Source of the DNA: Candidatus Dormiibacterota bacterium
GTDB lineage: Bacteria > Acidobacteriota > Polarisedimenticolia > Gp22-AA2
Reading direction: 5' to 3'
Length of the DNA: 64,000 nt
Assembly: GCA_035635555.1 (NCBI GenBank)
Contig: DASQAT010000030.1
Coordinates: 1-64,000, forward strand
A program made the translations under genes and the position numbers. This document shows, piece after piece, positions 24,504-34,379 of the stretch. Position 1 is the first letter of the stretch; each line of letters starts with the position of its first letter. The notes under the pieces are model-generated. The model was not told where the DNA came from, did no database searches, and was given only the letters and a program-made list of their open reading frames with translations.

Positions 24504-27500
24504 ATGAGATGGACCCGGGTTGCCGCCCTTACCGCCTGTACCCTCGTCACGCTCCAGGGGCTCGTCGAGACGCGTCCCCGCGATTTGACCTTCGAGGACC
24601 GGGTCAGGGCCCAGGAGGCCATCGAGCGCGTCTACTACTCCCACCAGATCGGTACGACTCGACCCTTCGATAAGGCGATCACCCGCGAAGTTCTGACCCG
24701 GATGGTCCGGACGTACCTGAAGGGGTCGGTCGCCCTCGAGAAGTTCTGGCACACGCCGGTCACTGCCGAGATGCTGCGCGCGGAATGGGAGCGCATGCTC
24801 CGCGGAACGCAGATGCCGGACCGCCTGCACGAGCTCGTCATGGCGCTCGGAAACGACCGGGCGCTCGTCGAGGAATGCCTGGCGCGGCCGGCCCTGGTCG
24901 ATCGCCTGGCGAGAAACTTCTTCGCCTACGACGGCGACATTCATCGCGGGGCGCGGGCCGAGGCCGACCGTCTGCGCGACGACCTGACGACCGGACGCAT
25001 CGATCCTGCCTCGGCCCATCCGCGGCGAGAGATCTTCGAGCTGGATGCGAAGGAAGAGGCGAAGTGGGCGGAGCGGTTTCCAATCCGCCCCGGGGAGGTC
25101 GGCGACGTCGTCGAGGAGCGCGACGCGTTCCGCATCGGCCTCGTCCTCGAGCGGACGTCCGGCCGCCTGCGCGTCGCCTCCTACGTCGTCCGCAAGCCGA
25201 CCTGGGAGGAATGGTGGGGGCGAGTCGCCGCACATCTCGATGCCGGCGCGGTGAAATCGGTCACATCGGGTGACGCGATCGGCGCGTCGGCCCTGGGGCT
25301 CGCGGCTTCGGACTCGCTCGATTCGAGCTGCCTCCCGGGCGATCGATGGGACAACGGCTCCCTGGGAGATGTCCCTGACCCCCGTTCGGAGGCCACCGCC
25401 GTCTGGACCGGGAGCTTCGTATTGGTCTGGGGCGGCCTCCTGCCGAACGGACAGGTGGGCTATACCTATCCGCAAGGCGTCCATCGTTACGACCCGGCGA
25501 CCGACACCTGGAAAGCCATGTCGGCCACGAACGATCCATCGGGGCGCGCCGGTCACACCGCGGTCTGGACCGGGAGCCAGATGCTGGTCTGGGGTGGGCA
25601 GGTTCTCAACAACGGGCGCTTCACGGACTTGCAAACGGGAGGCCGCTACGACCCGGTCGCCGATGTCTGGTCGCCCATGTCGATCATCGGCGCGCCGCAG
25701 GCCCGCAGTGGTCACACCGCCGTCTGGACGGGAAGCGAGATGGTGGTCTGGGGCGGATGGCCGTCGCTCGACACGGGGGGCCGCTACGATCCGATCACGA
25801 ACACGTGGACGCCGACGAGCAGACCGCCCATGCTGCAGGGGAGGGTCCTCCACAGCGCGGTTTGGACCGGCACCGAGATGATCGTCTACGGGGGCCGTAA
25901 CGGGACCGTGGACCTTTCCGACGGAGGGCGTTACGACCCGAAGAGCGACTCGTGGCGACTGATCGCAGGGTTCTTTGGCCGGTCGTACCACACCGCCGTC
26001 TGGACGGGAAGCCGGATGATCGTGTGGGGCGGCATCTACTACAACAACTATCTGAACAACGGTGCTCTGTATGACCCGGTGCACGACGCCTGGACGCAGA
26101 CGACGACCACCGTCGGCGCCCCGGACCCGCGCATCCAACACTCGGCCGTCTGGGCCGGCGATAGGATGATCATCTGGGGCGGCCTTGCCCAGACCTCTCC
26201 GACCTCCTTTCAGTACGTGAACACAGGCGGCGCGTACGACCCCTCGACCGATAGGTGGAGCTCCGTGTCGACGACGGGCGCGCCGTCGGCCCGCACCGGG
26301 CATGTCGCCGTCTGGACGGGAAACCTGATGGTGGTCTGGGGCGGGGACCTTGCCCAGTCCCTCTACCCGAACAGGGGCGGACGATACGATCCGCTCACCG
26401 ATCACTGGACGCCCGTCTCGCAGTCCTACCCCGACGCCCGGGGCGGCCACACCGCCGTCTGGACGGGGCGCCACATGATCGTGTGGGGCGGGTTCCAGGA
26501 GGGTCCTTTCGGTTCAGTCACCACGGTCACCGGATCGCGATACGACCCGGTCACAGATACCTGGAGTCCCACATCCCTAACGAACGCACCCTCCCCCCGG
26601 ACCTACAACACCGCGGTCTGGACGGGAAGCCGGATGGTCGTGTGGGGTGGCTGGAGCGGAAGCTACATAAGCAGCGGCGGGCGCTACGACCCGATCGCGG
26701 ACACCTGGACGCCGACGTCTCTCCTGCAGGCGCCTACTATTGCGAGTGCGGGGGGGGCCGTGGCGACGGCCGTCTGGACAGGCGCGCGAATGATCGTGTG
26801 GGGAAACTCTCCAGCGGGAGGCTATCCGCCCGCCGGCGCCGGCGGTCTGTACGATCCCGCGGCGGATACCTGGTCGCCGATCTCCACTGTGGGCGCTCCT
26901 TCGGGAGTCGGCCACACCGCCGTCTGGACCGGCAGCCGGATGCTGGTGTGGAACCGGAGGGGTGGATCGTACGACCCATCGACCGACACCTGGACGCCGA
27001 TCTCCCCCGTGAACGCTCCCATGGTCGGAGAGGGATTTGCGACGGTCTGGACCGGACATGAGATGGTCGTCTGGGGAGGAGCCGATCTCTACTACGAGCG
27101 GTACAACACCGGTGGCCGATACGACCCGGAGACGGACACCTGGAGGCCCACGTCGACCCTGGGGGCGCCCGCTGGACGAGCGTACCCGACCTCCGTCTGG
27201 ACGGGGAGCGAGATGATCGTGTGGGGCGGATGGGACTGCCCCTACGACATGGGCTGCCAGCTGTTCGGCACCGGCGGGCGCTACGACCCCGTCACTGACG
27301 CCTGGAGCCCCACGTCGCTGGTGGGCTCACCGAGCCGCCGCGCCGACCACACAGCCGTCTGGACCGGCAACCGGATGATCGTCTTCGGGGGGGACACCAT
27401 CACCGGCGGACCGCTGGCGACGGGCGGACGCTACGACCCGGGCACGCCGGCCGACGCGGACGGCGACGGCTACAGCGTATGTGCGGGGGACTGCGACGAC

Positions 27501-28085
27501 GCCAACCCGGCGGTTCATCCGGGGGCCGCGGAGACCTGCAACGGCCGCGACGACAACTGTGACGGCCATATCGACGAGGGGTTCGATGTCGGTCAGGCCT
27601 GCACGGCCGAGGTGGACGCGTGCCACCAAATCGTCGGCACGAAGGTCTGTCGGGCCGACGGCACGGGGACGGAATGCAGCGGCGACACGGTCCTGCACGA
27701 CACGACGCCGCCGCAGATCTCGATCCGCATCACGCCTGCGGTCCTCTGGCCCCCCAACCATCGCCTGGTCCCGGTGCAGGTGCAGTGGACCGTACTGGAC
27801 GCGTGCGACCCGGCGCCCCGGGTCACGCTCTCCTCAGTCACCAGCAGCGAGCCCGACGATGCTCCGGGCGGCGCCGATGGAAACACCACGGGCGACATCC
27901 AGGGCGCGGCCATCGGCACGGCCGACGCGAGCGTCTTCCTGCGGGCGGAGCGCTCGGATGACGGTCCGGGTCGGGTGTACACGCTCACCTACACCGCCGA
28001 GGACGCCTCGGGGAACCGATCGACGGCCGTGGGATTCGTCAGGGTCCCTGTCGGATCAACGCAGCGTCAGACTCCGGCGCAGTGA
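24504..28085 (+). CDS. Giant exported Kelch-propeller protein with MopE-like C-terminus
   Basis: A 1193-residue exported protein. After a signal peptide comes a helical domain of about 230 residues (RVRAQEAIERVYYSHQIGTT, LTRMVRTYLKGSVALEKFW) that resembles the SurA/PPIase-associated N-domain. Residues about 280-985 hold 14 Kelch-like blades, each with HTAVWTGSRMIVWGG and GGRYDPVTDTWTPTS phrases, enough for two seven-bladed propellers. A MopE-like acidic Cys motif follows (DADGDGYSVCAGDCDD then CNGRDDNCDGHIDEGF), which may bind metal. The end is an Ig-like domain (ISIRITPAVLWPPNHRLVPV). ATG 24504 follows GGGAGG; an ATG 12 bp earlier lies before that site. It is probably a surface binding protein. 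The gene sits alone between direct repeats. Confidence 0.88.
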   Translation: MRWTRVAALTACTLVTLQGLVETRPRDLTFEDRVRAQEAIERVYYSHQIGTTRPFDKAITREVLTRMVRTYLKGSVALEKFWHTPVTAEMLRAEWERMLRGTQMPDRLHELVMALGNDRALVEECLARPALVDRLARNFFAYDGDIHRGARAEADRLRDDLTTGRIDPASAHPRREIFELDAKEEAKWAERFPIRPGEVGDVVEERDAFRIGLVLERTSGRLRVASYVVRKPTWEEWWGRVAAHLDAGAVKSVTSGDAIGASALGLAASDSLDSSCLPGDRWDNGSLGDVPDPRSEATAVWTGSFVLVWGGLLPNGQVGYTYPQGVHRYDPATDTWKAMSATNDPSGRAGHTAVWTGSQMLVWGGQVLNNGRFTDLQTGGRYDPVADVWSPMSIIGAPQARSGHTAVWTGSEMVVWGGWPSLDTGGRYDPITNTWTPTSRPPMLQGRVLHSAVWTGTEMIVYGGRNGTVDLSDGGRYDPKSDSWRLIAGFFGRSYHTAVWTGSRMIVWGGIYYNNYLNNGALYDPVHDAWTQTTTTVGAPDPRIQHSAVWAGDRMIIWGGLAQTSPTSFQYVNTGGAYDPSTDRWSSVSTTGAPSARTGHVAVWTGNLMVVWGGDLAQSLYPNRGGRYDPLTDHWTPVSQSYPDARGGHTAVWTGRHMIVWGGFQEGPFGSVTTVTGSRYDPVTDTWSPTSLTNAPSPRTYNTAVWTGSRMVVWGGWSGSYISSGGRYDPIADTWTPTSLLQAPTIASAGGAVATAVWTGARMIVWGNSPAGGYPPAGAGGLYDPAADTWSPISTVGAPSGVGHTAVWTGSRMLVWNRRGGSYDPSTDTWTPISPVNAPMVGEGFATVWTGHEMVVWGGADLYYERYNTGGRYDPETDTWRPTSTLGAPAGRAYPTSVWTGSEMIVWGGWDCPYDMGCQLFGTGGRYDPVTDAWSPTSLVGSPSRRADHTAVWTGNRMIVFGGDTITGGPLATGGRYDPGTPADADGDGYSVCAGDCDDANPAVHPGAAETCNGRDDNCDGHIDEGFDVGQACTAEVDACHQIVGTKVCRADGTGTECSGDTVLHDTTPPQISIRITPAVLWPPNHRLVPVQVQWTVLDACDPAPRVTLSSVTSSEPDDAPGGADGNTTGDIQGAAIGTADASVFLRAERSDDGPGRVYTLTYTAEDASGNRSTAVGFVRVPVGSTQRQTPAQ

Positions 28086-28304
28086 GAGGTCTTCAGCGGA
28101 ATGCTGGAATGGCTGGTGGCGTGGCCGACGCCCGCCTGGATCCTGCGCGGGTTGGCACCGCGCGTGCGCTCGATCGATTCCGCCGGCCGCCCCGGTCTAG
28201 TCCGCGGCGCGCGCCGCTTGCGGCGCTCCCAGCGGCGGCGAGGGCGGAATGCTCCGGTGTCCCAGTCGATCGAACACGGCCTGATAGACGCGCGAGCGCA
28301 CCTG
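28086..28304. repeat. Right direct repeat flanking the Kelch gene
   Basis: This is the partner of 24139-24343. It begins on the base after the Kelch stop codon with a 39-bp copy of the hydrolase gene end, which is non-functional here. After 72 unrelated bases it continues with the true 3' end of the MscS-like gene. The copies lie about 3.95 kb apart. Confidence 0.85.
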
Positions 28305-30092
28305 GTGACGCTCGTTCGCCCGGGTCATGTAGCGCACGACCACGTCGACGCCATTCCGGGCCGGGCGGATGCTGACCGCGGGTCCGGCCGAGAATCCCTT
28401 CAGCTCCTTCGACTGGGCCACGCGCTGCCACTCCTCCTCGGCGAGCCGGACGTCGCCCTGCGTTTCCTTCGCGACGATCGCCGAGATGGCCTCCACCAGC
28501 GGGTAGGCGTCCTGGTCCGGCGGCAGATGCACCTGCAGCTCGTCCCAGAGCCACTGGCCCGAGGTCGAGAAATTGAAGTAGTGCCCCTCGATGGCGAAGC
28601 TGTTGACGAGCGTCACGCGGCGGCCGGTCGGGTGTCCCGTTTCGGCCCAGTTGCCCGTCTCGAGAAGGACCGTGTGCAGCGGTCCCAGCTCCACGACTTC
28701 CCCGCTGACGCCGTTGATCTCCACCCAGTCTCCGAGCCGGATGCCGTTCTTCCCCATCAGAATGAACCAGCCGAAGAAGCCGACGATGAAATCCTTCAGG
28801 GCGACCGTGAGCCCCGCCCCGGCCAGGCCGAGGAAGGTCGCGACCTGGCCGGGCGGGCCCACGACGACCAGGAGGAGGAGCACCACTCCGACGACGCGCA
28901 CGACGACCCGCGCCAGCGTGCGAAGCTGCTCCACGCGTCTCCTCTCGAGCGTGACCTTGCGCACCACGCGCTCGAGCCACGTGTCGAGGAGCAGACCGAC
29001 GAGGCCGATCGTCAGAATCACGAGAACACCGAGCAGGACGGAGTGGGTCACCGCGCGCTGGCGGCTCACAACGGCGGCGCTCCAGCGAGCGTAGATCGAA
29101 GCCAGCTCCTTCTGATCGCCGATCCGCTTGTCGAAGTCGGCAAGAGACCTCCGGTCGGAGGCGAGACGCTTCGTCGTCGAGAGCAGGGTCGATGGAGAGG
29201 CGGCGGCCGTCCCCGCGGGCGACAGGTCGGCCGCGTCATCGTCTCGCTTCTCGACCTGTGTTTCGAGCGACTCGTGGGAGGCGGACAACTGTGCGGCGGA
29301 CGCTCCGGCGTCCCGTCCGGCCTGTCTCAGGACCGCCCGGACCCGACCCAGCGCGAGCCACTGCCTGCACAGGCCGACGAGACCGCGCTCGCCGACTAGG
29401 CCCCCGGCCGCCGGTCCCGGTCCGGCGGCGCCGGACGAGGGGGATGAAGCACCGGCGGAGGCAGGTCCGGCCGACGCGGGATGACCGCTCTCGTCGTGCG
29501 AGGCGGCCTCGTGCTCCTGGACCAGCCGCCGGATCTGGGCCTGCGGGTCGCCCCCCGCGCGGATGAGGTCCTGACCGGCGTCGTCCAGGGCGTCCCGATC
29601 GAGCTCGACCTGCGCCCGGGCCAGCTCGAGGTCGGCCTCGAGCGCCTGCTTGCGGGAGTCCGCGACTCTCCCCGCCTCGACGGTGAGACGCGCGACCCGG
29701 ACTTCGTCGTCCTTCAGCCGCTGCTCTGTCCTGTCGATACGGGCCTGGATGTCCCGCGTGCGGGGGTCCGCGATCGGCTGGTGCTCCGCGGCCCGCCGCA
29801 GGGCCTCGGCGAAGGCCAGGTCGACCTCGTGATCGGCGAGGCGGACCGCTTCCTGCGCCAGCCGCTGCTCCTCCGGGTTCGCGGCGAAGGCCAACAGCGT
29901 CTGGGCGGTCTTGAGCGGCGACTGATCGACGAGAGGCGCCGGGGCCGCGGTCCCGCGGGCCGTGGTTGCCGGCGACGGACCGCCGGCCGGCTCGCGGGTC
30001 CACAGCCATAAGGCGACCGTCACGCCCATGAGGACGAGCAGGGCGTACAGGCCGAGCCGGCGGCTGCCTGGGGTCGGGTGAAAGATGCTCAT
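28197..30092 (-). CDS. MscS-family mechanosensitive channel with long N-terminal periplasmic region
   Basis: A 631-residue inner-membrane channel. It has an N-terminal hydrophobic helix (LGLYALLVLMGVTVALWLW), then about 270 residues rich in Ala/Glu/Arg with coiled-coil character (RIDRTEQRLKDDEVRVARLT). Several transmembrane helices follow (VLLGVLVILTIGLVGLLLD; VVVRVVGVVLLLLVVVG), and the conserved MscS pore and beta-domain (GLTVALKDFIVGFFGWFILM, GDWVEINGVSGEVVELGPLH). It would release ions on membrane tension. The ATG at 30092 (MSIFHPTPGSRR) is preferred to a longer frame from 30158. It is divergent from the kinase gene at 30225. Confidence 0.85.
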   Translation of the reverse strand: MSIFHPTPGSRRLGLYALLVLMGVTVALWLWTREPAGGPSPATTARGTAAPAPLVDQSPLKTAQTLLAFAANPEEQRLAQEAVRLADHEVDLAFAEALRRAAEHQPIADPRTRDIQARIDRTEQRLKDDEVRVARLTVEAGRVADSRKQALEADLELARAQVELDRDALDDAGQDLIRAGGDPQAQIRRLVQEHEAASHDESGHPASAGPASAGASSPSSGAAGPGPAAGGLVGERGLVGLCRQWLALGRVRAVLRQAGRDAGASAAQLSASHESLETQVEKRDDDAADLSPAGTAAASPSTLLSTTKRLASDRRSLADFDKRIGDQKELASIYARWSAAVVSRQRAVTHSVLLGVLVILTIGLVGLLLDTWLERVVRKVTLERRRVEQLRTLARVVVRVVGVVLLLLVVVGPPGQVATFLGLAGAGLTVALKDFIVGFFGWFILMGKNGIRLGDWVEINGVSGEVVELGPLHTVLLETGNWAETGHPTGRRVTLVNSFAIEGHYFNFSTSGQWLWDELQVHLPPDQDAYPLVEAISAIVAKETQGDVRLAEEEWQRVAQSKELKGFSAGPAVSIRPARNGVDVVVRYMTRANERHQVRSRVYQAVFDRLGHRSIPPSPPLGAPQAARAAD

Positions 30093-30224
30093 CGTCAGTC
30101 TCGAGGACCGGATGATTGTAGACCACCCACGGTCCGCCGACCCGCGCGCCCGCGGCATCCCCTTGAGGTAGGATCACTCCCGGACCAGGGTCCCCCACGC
30201 CTTCTCGCCGAAAGGAGCCGGAGC

Positions 30225-32885
30225 GTGACGCTGTCATCTGGCTCCCGTCTGGGGCCGTACGAAATCCTCGCGCCGCTCGGCGCCGGGGGGATGGGAGAGG
30301 TGTATCGCGCCCGCGACACCCGGCTGGACAGGACCGTCGCGATCAAGATCCTACCGGCCCACTTGTCGGACAAACCGATGGCCGGGGAGAGGTTCGAGCG
30401 GGAGGCGCGGGCCATCTCCGCCCTGAGCCACCCGAACATCTGCCACCTTTACGATGTCGGCTCGCAGGACGGACTGCGCTTTCTCGTCATGGAGTACCTG
30501 GAGGGGGAGACGCTGGCCGATCGGCTGGGCAAGGGACCGCTGCCGCTGGATCAATTCCTGAAGTGCGCACTCGAGCTGTGCGAGGGGCTGGAAGCGGCGC
30601 ATCGCAGCGGCGTCGTGCATCGCGATCTCAAGCCCGGAAACATCATGCTGACGAAGGCGGGAGCCAAGCTGCTGGACTTCGGCCTGGCGAAGCCGTCCGT
30701 CGCCGCCGACTCGGGGGGCTCCAGGCTGCAGACCATGTCCCGGTCGCTGACAGCCGAAGGGTCCTGGGTGGGAACGTTCCAGTACATGTCGCCCGAGCAG
30801 GTCGAAGGAAAGGACGTCGACGCGCGGAGCGACATCTTCTCGCTGGGCGCGGTGCTCTACGAGATGCTGACCGGCAGGCGCGCCTTCGAGGGAAAGAGCC
30901 AGCTGAGCGTGGCCTCTGCGGTCCTGGAGAAGGAGCCCGCTTCGATCAGCGAAGCGAAGCCGATGACGCCGCAGGTGTTGGATTACGCCATACGAACCTG
31001 CCTGGCCAAGGAGCCGGAGAGACGATGGCAGACGGTCCGGGATCTGGCGCACCTCCTGACCTGGATCGCCCAGAGCGGCACGCGGGCGGACGCCCTCGCG
31101 CCGCGGGCCGGTCGCCGGAAGGCACGGGAGCGGTGGTTCTTCGCCGCCCTGGCCGTGACGGTCGCGGCGCTTCTGGTCCTCGGGGTCCGGGAAGCGAGGC
31201 GGACGCCAGTCGAGGAGAACGTCATCCGCGGCTACATCAAGCCGATGACGGGCTCGAACCTGCTCCTCTCGGACGCCTCGGGCCTCAGTCTGTCCCCCGA
31301 CGGCCGCACCCTCGCCTACGTGGCCTCGACGCCCGACAGGAAATCCGTCCTGTGGATCCGCCCGATCGAGTCGCTGCGCGCGCAGCCCCTCGCGGGCACG
31401 AGCGGCGCCAAGTATCCGTTCTGGTCGCCGGACGGGCGATTCGTGGGCTTCTTCGCCGGAGGCAAGCTCAAGACCATCGAACCCTCGGGCGGTCCCGCCC
31501 TGGCGCTTTGCGATGCCGCCGACGGGCGCGGGGGCACCTGGAATCGCGACGGCATCATTCTCTTCGCTCCAAGCGTCAACTCCCCCATCCACCGCGTCTC
31601 TACCTCAGGCGGGGTGTCCGTTCCGGTCACGACGCTCGAGTTGTCGAAGAACGAGATCTCGCACCGCTGGCCGTATTTCCTGCCGGACGGCCGACATTTC
31701 CTCTTTCTGGCGGGAAGTGTCTTCACCTCCACGGAGAACCCCACCAACACGATCCTGCTGGGCTCGCTCGACTCGCACGAGACGCGCGGCCTGATGCGCA
31801 CCCACGCCGGCGCCATCTACGCCTCGGGACACATTCTCTTCCTGCGACAGAACACCCTGATGGCCCAGCCGCTGGATCTCACGCGCCTGGAGCTCGCGGG
31901 GGACGCGGTGCCCGTGGCGGACCCGGTCCAGGAGGCCGAGATCTTCTCCAGGGGGCTGTTTTCGGCCTCCGAGAACGGGCGGCTCGCTTATGTGGAAGGC
32001 AGGGCCGGCGCGGAACGTCAGCTCGTGTGGTACGACCGGAGCGGGAAGCAGGTCGGAACGGTGCCGGGAAACGGCGCCTACGCCAGCCCGCGCATCTCCC
32101 CGGACGGGAAGCGGGTGCTCTTCTACCTCGATTCCGGAGGATATGACATCTGGACCTACGACATTGTGCGCGGCGTGAAGACACCGCAGACCTTCGGCTC
32201 GTCCTCCGCACAGGGGAATATCTTTCCCGTGTGGTCGCCCGATGGTAAACGGATCGCCTATACCTCCTATCACGACGGAAAGTACTTTCTCAGTCAGAAG
32301 GTCTCGGACGGCTCGAGCGAGGCCGAAGTCCTCCTCGAGGGAATCGATCGCTACAGGTTTCCGTCCGACTGGTCCCCGGATGGAAAGACCCTCATGTATC
32401 ACGAAGGATCGCAGGGGGGCTGGTCGATCTGGGTGCTCCCGCTGACGGGTGACCGCAAGCCTCACCCGTTCCTGAAGATTCCGGTGAGCCTGCGCGACGC
32501 GACCTTCTCCCCCGACGGCAAATGGGTGGCGTACTGCTCGACCGAGTCGGGCGAGTACAAGGTCTACATCGCGCCCTTCCCCGGGCCCGGGGGAAAGTGG
32601 CTCGTCTCGTCAGGGGCGGGGTATTCGCCACGCTGGCGGCGCGACGGCCGGGAGATCTTCTACTTCTCTCCGGACAACGAAGTGATGGCCGTCGACGTGA
32701 AGCCCGCGGTCAACCTCGTCGAGGTCGGCACCGCCCATCCGCTCTTCGAGACCTTTTCGTACGGCGTGTTCGGCCGCTTCGATGTCACGCCCGACGGTCA
32801 ACGGTTCATCGTCCCGTTCGAGCCCGGGGAGCCGGGCACGGCCATAACACTGGTCGTCAACTGGCCGGCCGATCTGAAGCGGTGA
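30225..32885 (+). CDS. Transmembrane serine/threonine kinase with TolB-like propeller
   Basis: An 886-residue receptor-type kinase. Residues about 10-275 are the kinase domain: P-loop GAGGMGEVYRARD, Lys in VAIKILP, HRD loop VVHRDLKPGNIM, DFG in LLDFGLAK and MSPEQ in place of APE. All key residues are present, so it should be active. One transmembrane helix follows (FFAALAVTVAALLVLGV, about 305-322). The outer part holds WD40/TolB-type blades (GLSLSPDGRTLAYVAS, PFWSPDGRFVGFF, VWSPDGKRIAYTS), typical of acidobacterial kinase-propeller proteins. GTG 30225 is set by the conserved start SGSRLGPYEIL and GGAG upstream. Ligand and targets are unknown. A run of eight T follows the stop. Confidence 0.92.
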   Translation: MTLSSGSRLGPYEILAPLGAGGMGEVYRARDTRLDRTVAIKILPAHLSDKPMAGERFEREARAISALSHPNICHLYDVGSQDGLRFLVMEYLEGETLADRLGKGPLPLDQFLKCALELCEGLEAAHRSGVVHRDLKPGNIMLTKAGAKLLDFGLAKPSVAADSGGSRLQTMSRSLTAEGSWVGTFQYMSPEQVEGKDVDARSDIFSLGAVLYEMLTGRRAFEGKSQLSVASAVLEKEPASISEAKPMTPQVLDYAIRTCLAKEPERRWQTVRDLAHLLTWIAQSGTRADALAPRAGRRKARERWFFAALAVTVAALLVLGVREARRTPVEENVIRGYIKPMTGSNLLLSDASGLSLSPDGRTLAYVASTPDRKSVLWIRPIESLRAQPLAGTSGAKYPFWSPDGRFVGFFAGGKLKTIEPSGGPALALCDAADGRGGTWNRDGIILFAPSVNSPIHRVSTSGGVSVPVTTLELSKNEISHRWPYFLPDGRHFLFLAGSVFTSTENPTNTILLGSLDSHETRGLMRTHAGAIYASGHILFLRQNTLMAQPLDLTRLELAGDAVPVADPVQEAEIFSRGLFSASENGRLAYVEGRAGAERQLVWYDRSGKQVGTVPGNGAYASPRISPDGKRVLFYLDSGGYDIWTYDIVRGVKTPQTFGSSSAQGNIFPVWSPDGKRIAYTSYHDGKYFLSQKVSDGSSEAEVLLEGIDRYRFPSDWSPDGKTLMYHEGSQGGWSIWVLPLTGDRKPHPFLKIPVSLRDATFSPDGKWVAYCSTESGEYKVYIAPFPGPGGKWLVSSGAGYSPRWRRDGREIFYFSPDNEVMAVDVKPAVNLVEVGTAHPLFETFSYGVFGRFDVTPDGQRFIVPFEPGEPGTAITLVVNWPADLKR

Positions 32886-32989
32886 GTTTGACAATTGATA
32901 CGTTTTTTTTACCTTCGGACGCGCAACTTCTGGATTCTGCCTGCGTACACTCCAGAGATCCGCAATGGCGGAGATCCGGAGGACTCCTG

Positions 32990-34291
32990 ATGAAACGATT
33001 CGCAGTGATCGTGATCCTGGCGGCGGCCGCGTTCCCTTCGTCGGCCCAGACCACCTTTCACGGCAACAACGCGCGAACGGGGGTGTACGCGACCTCCGGC
33101 CCGGACGGACCGGGTGTCCTGAAGTGGACCTTCAAGGCCGGCGGACCGATCGTGACGTCCGCCGCCATCGCCGACGGTGTCATCTACATCGCCAGCCTCG
33201 ACGGGCATCTCTATGCCGTCGACCAGGAGACCGGCAAGGAGAGGTGGAATTTCAAGTCCAGGATGGGAATCGCTTCCTCGCCGGCCCTGGCCGGGGGGAC
33301 CCTCTATTTCGCATCATCGGCTGGCGCCCTGGTCGCGCTGGACGGCGCGACCGGTGCGGTGAAATGGACCCTCGCCACGGAGTTCGAGAGAAAGTTCGAA
33401 GCGAAGAATCTTCACGGATATCTGTCCGCGGCCCAGACCATCCCCGACGCCTGGGATGTCTTCACGTCGTCGCCGGCCGTTGCCCGCGGCAAGGTGTTCT
33501 TCGGCAGCGGCGATGGAAACGTCTACGCGGTCGATGCCGAAACCGGCGTGCTCGACTGGAAATTTCCGACGAGGGACGTCGTGCACTCCTCCCCGGCCGT
33601 CGACAACAACACCGTCTTCATCGGCGGCTGGGACAGTCATCTCTACGCCCTCGATGCGGACACCGGGCAGGAGAAGTGGTCGTTCAAGACGGGCGAGGAC
33701 CCCGTCATTCACAACCAGGTCGGCTTCCAGTCATCTCCGGCGGTCGTGGACGGCACGGTGTACGTGGGATGCCGGGACGCACACGTCTATGCGGTCGACG
33801 CCGCCACCGGACGCAAGAGGTGGGACTACCCGACGAGCAAGTCGTGGGTGGTCGGAACGCCTGCCGTGCGCGACGGAATGGTGTTCGTGGGAACATCCGA
33901 CAGCTCCCGCTTCATGGCGCTGGACGCGAAGACGGGACGGCTGCGATTCAACTTCGATGCGAGGGCCTACGTTTTCTCCTCCGCGGCGCTGGCCGGAGGA
34001 CTCGCCTACGTGGGGGCTCACAACGGCAGGCTCTACGCCATCGACACGAAAACCGGCAAGCTCGCATGGACGTTCCAGACCGAGGCGTCCAGGAAAGACC
34101 CGCTCAAGGTGCTCGACGCCGACGGTGGGCTGAACCGGCAGGCCTTTACGCCGGTGTTCGGCGACTTCGAGGACATGTACATCGATTTCTACCGCTTCAT
34201 ATCCGTCGGTGCGATCCTGTCCTCGCCGGTGGTGGACCGGGGCGTGCTCTACGTCGGGAGCATGGACGGCAATCTGTACGCGCTGCAGTAG
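32990..34291 (+). CDS. Exported PQQ/BamB-like beta-propeller protein
   Basis: A 433-residue exported protein. The signal peptide is FAVIVILAAAAFPSSAQT. The rest is made of PQQ-type blades with the phrase IYIASLDGHLYAVDQETGK and its variants (VYAVDAETGVLDWKF, LYALDADTGQEKWSFK, LYAIDTKTGKLAWTFQ), about seven or eight blades. No PQQ-binding catalytic residues were recognised, so it is more like BamB-type or generic PQQ-repeat proteins than a dehydrogenase. The start is preceded by GGAGG with a 7-nt spacer. It follows the kinase gene by 104 bp; TTGACA at 32888-32893 may belong to its promoter, but no good -10 is at the right distance. Confidence 0.87.
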   Translation: MKRFAVIVILAAAAFPSSAQTTFHGNNARTGVYATSGPDGPGVLKWTFKAGGPIVTSAAIADGVIYIASLDGHLYAVDQETGKERWNFKSRMGIASSPALAGGTLYFASSAGALVALDGATGAVKWTLATEFERKFEAKNLHGYLSAAQTIPDAWDVFTSSPAVARGKVFFGSGDGNVYAVDAETGVLDWKFPTRDVVHSSPAVDNNTVFIGGWDSHLYALDADTGQEKWSFKTGEDPVIHNQVGFQSSPAVVDGTVYVGCRDAHVYAVDAATGRKRWDYPTSKSWVVGTPAVRDGMVFVGTSDSSRFMALDAKTGRLRFNFDARAYVFSSAALAGGLAYVGAHNGRLYAIDTKTGKLAWTFQTEASRKDPLKVLDADGGLNRQAFTPVFGDFEDMYIDFYRFISVGAILSSPVVDRGVLYVGSMDGNLYALQ

Positions 34292-34379
34292 GGTCCCCTC
34301 ATTTCTGAAGCCGGCGGCGAAAAGAGCCCGTCGCACGTGGTATAGTCCGCCCGCTCAGGACTCCGACTGATTCCGTTTC

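Noticed and set aside
24139..28304. Classical insertion sequence or transposon around the Kelch gene
   Set aside because: No transposase, no terminal inverted repeats and no short target duplication. The flanks are gene ends in direct orientation.
28101..29399. Plus-strand reading frame opposite the MscS gene
   Set aside because: No family character. The opposite strand has clear channel motifs.
32886..32915. Rho-independent terminator after the kinase gene
   Set aside because: A run of eight T is present, but the sequence before it does not form a stable GC-rich hairpin.
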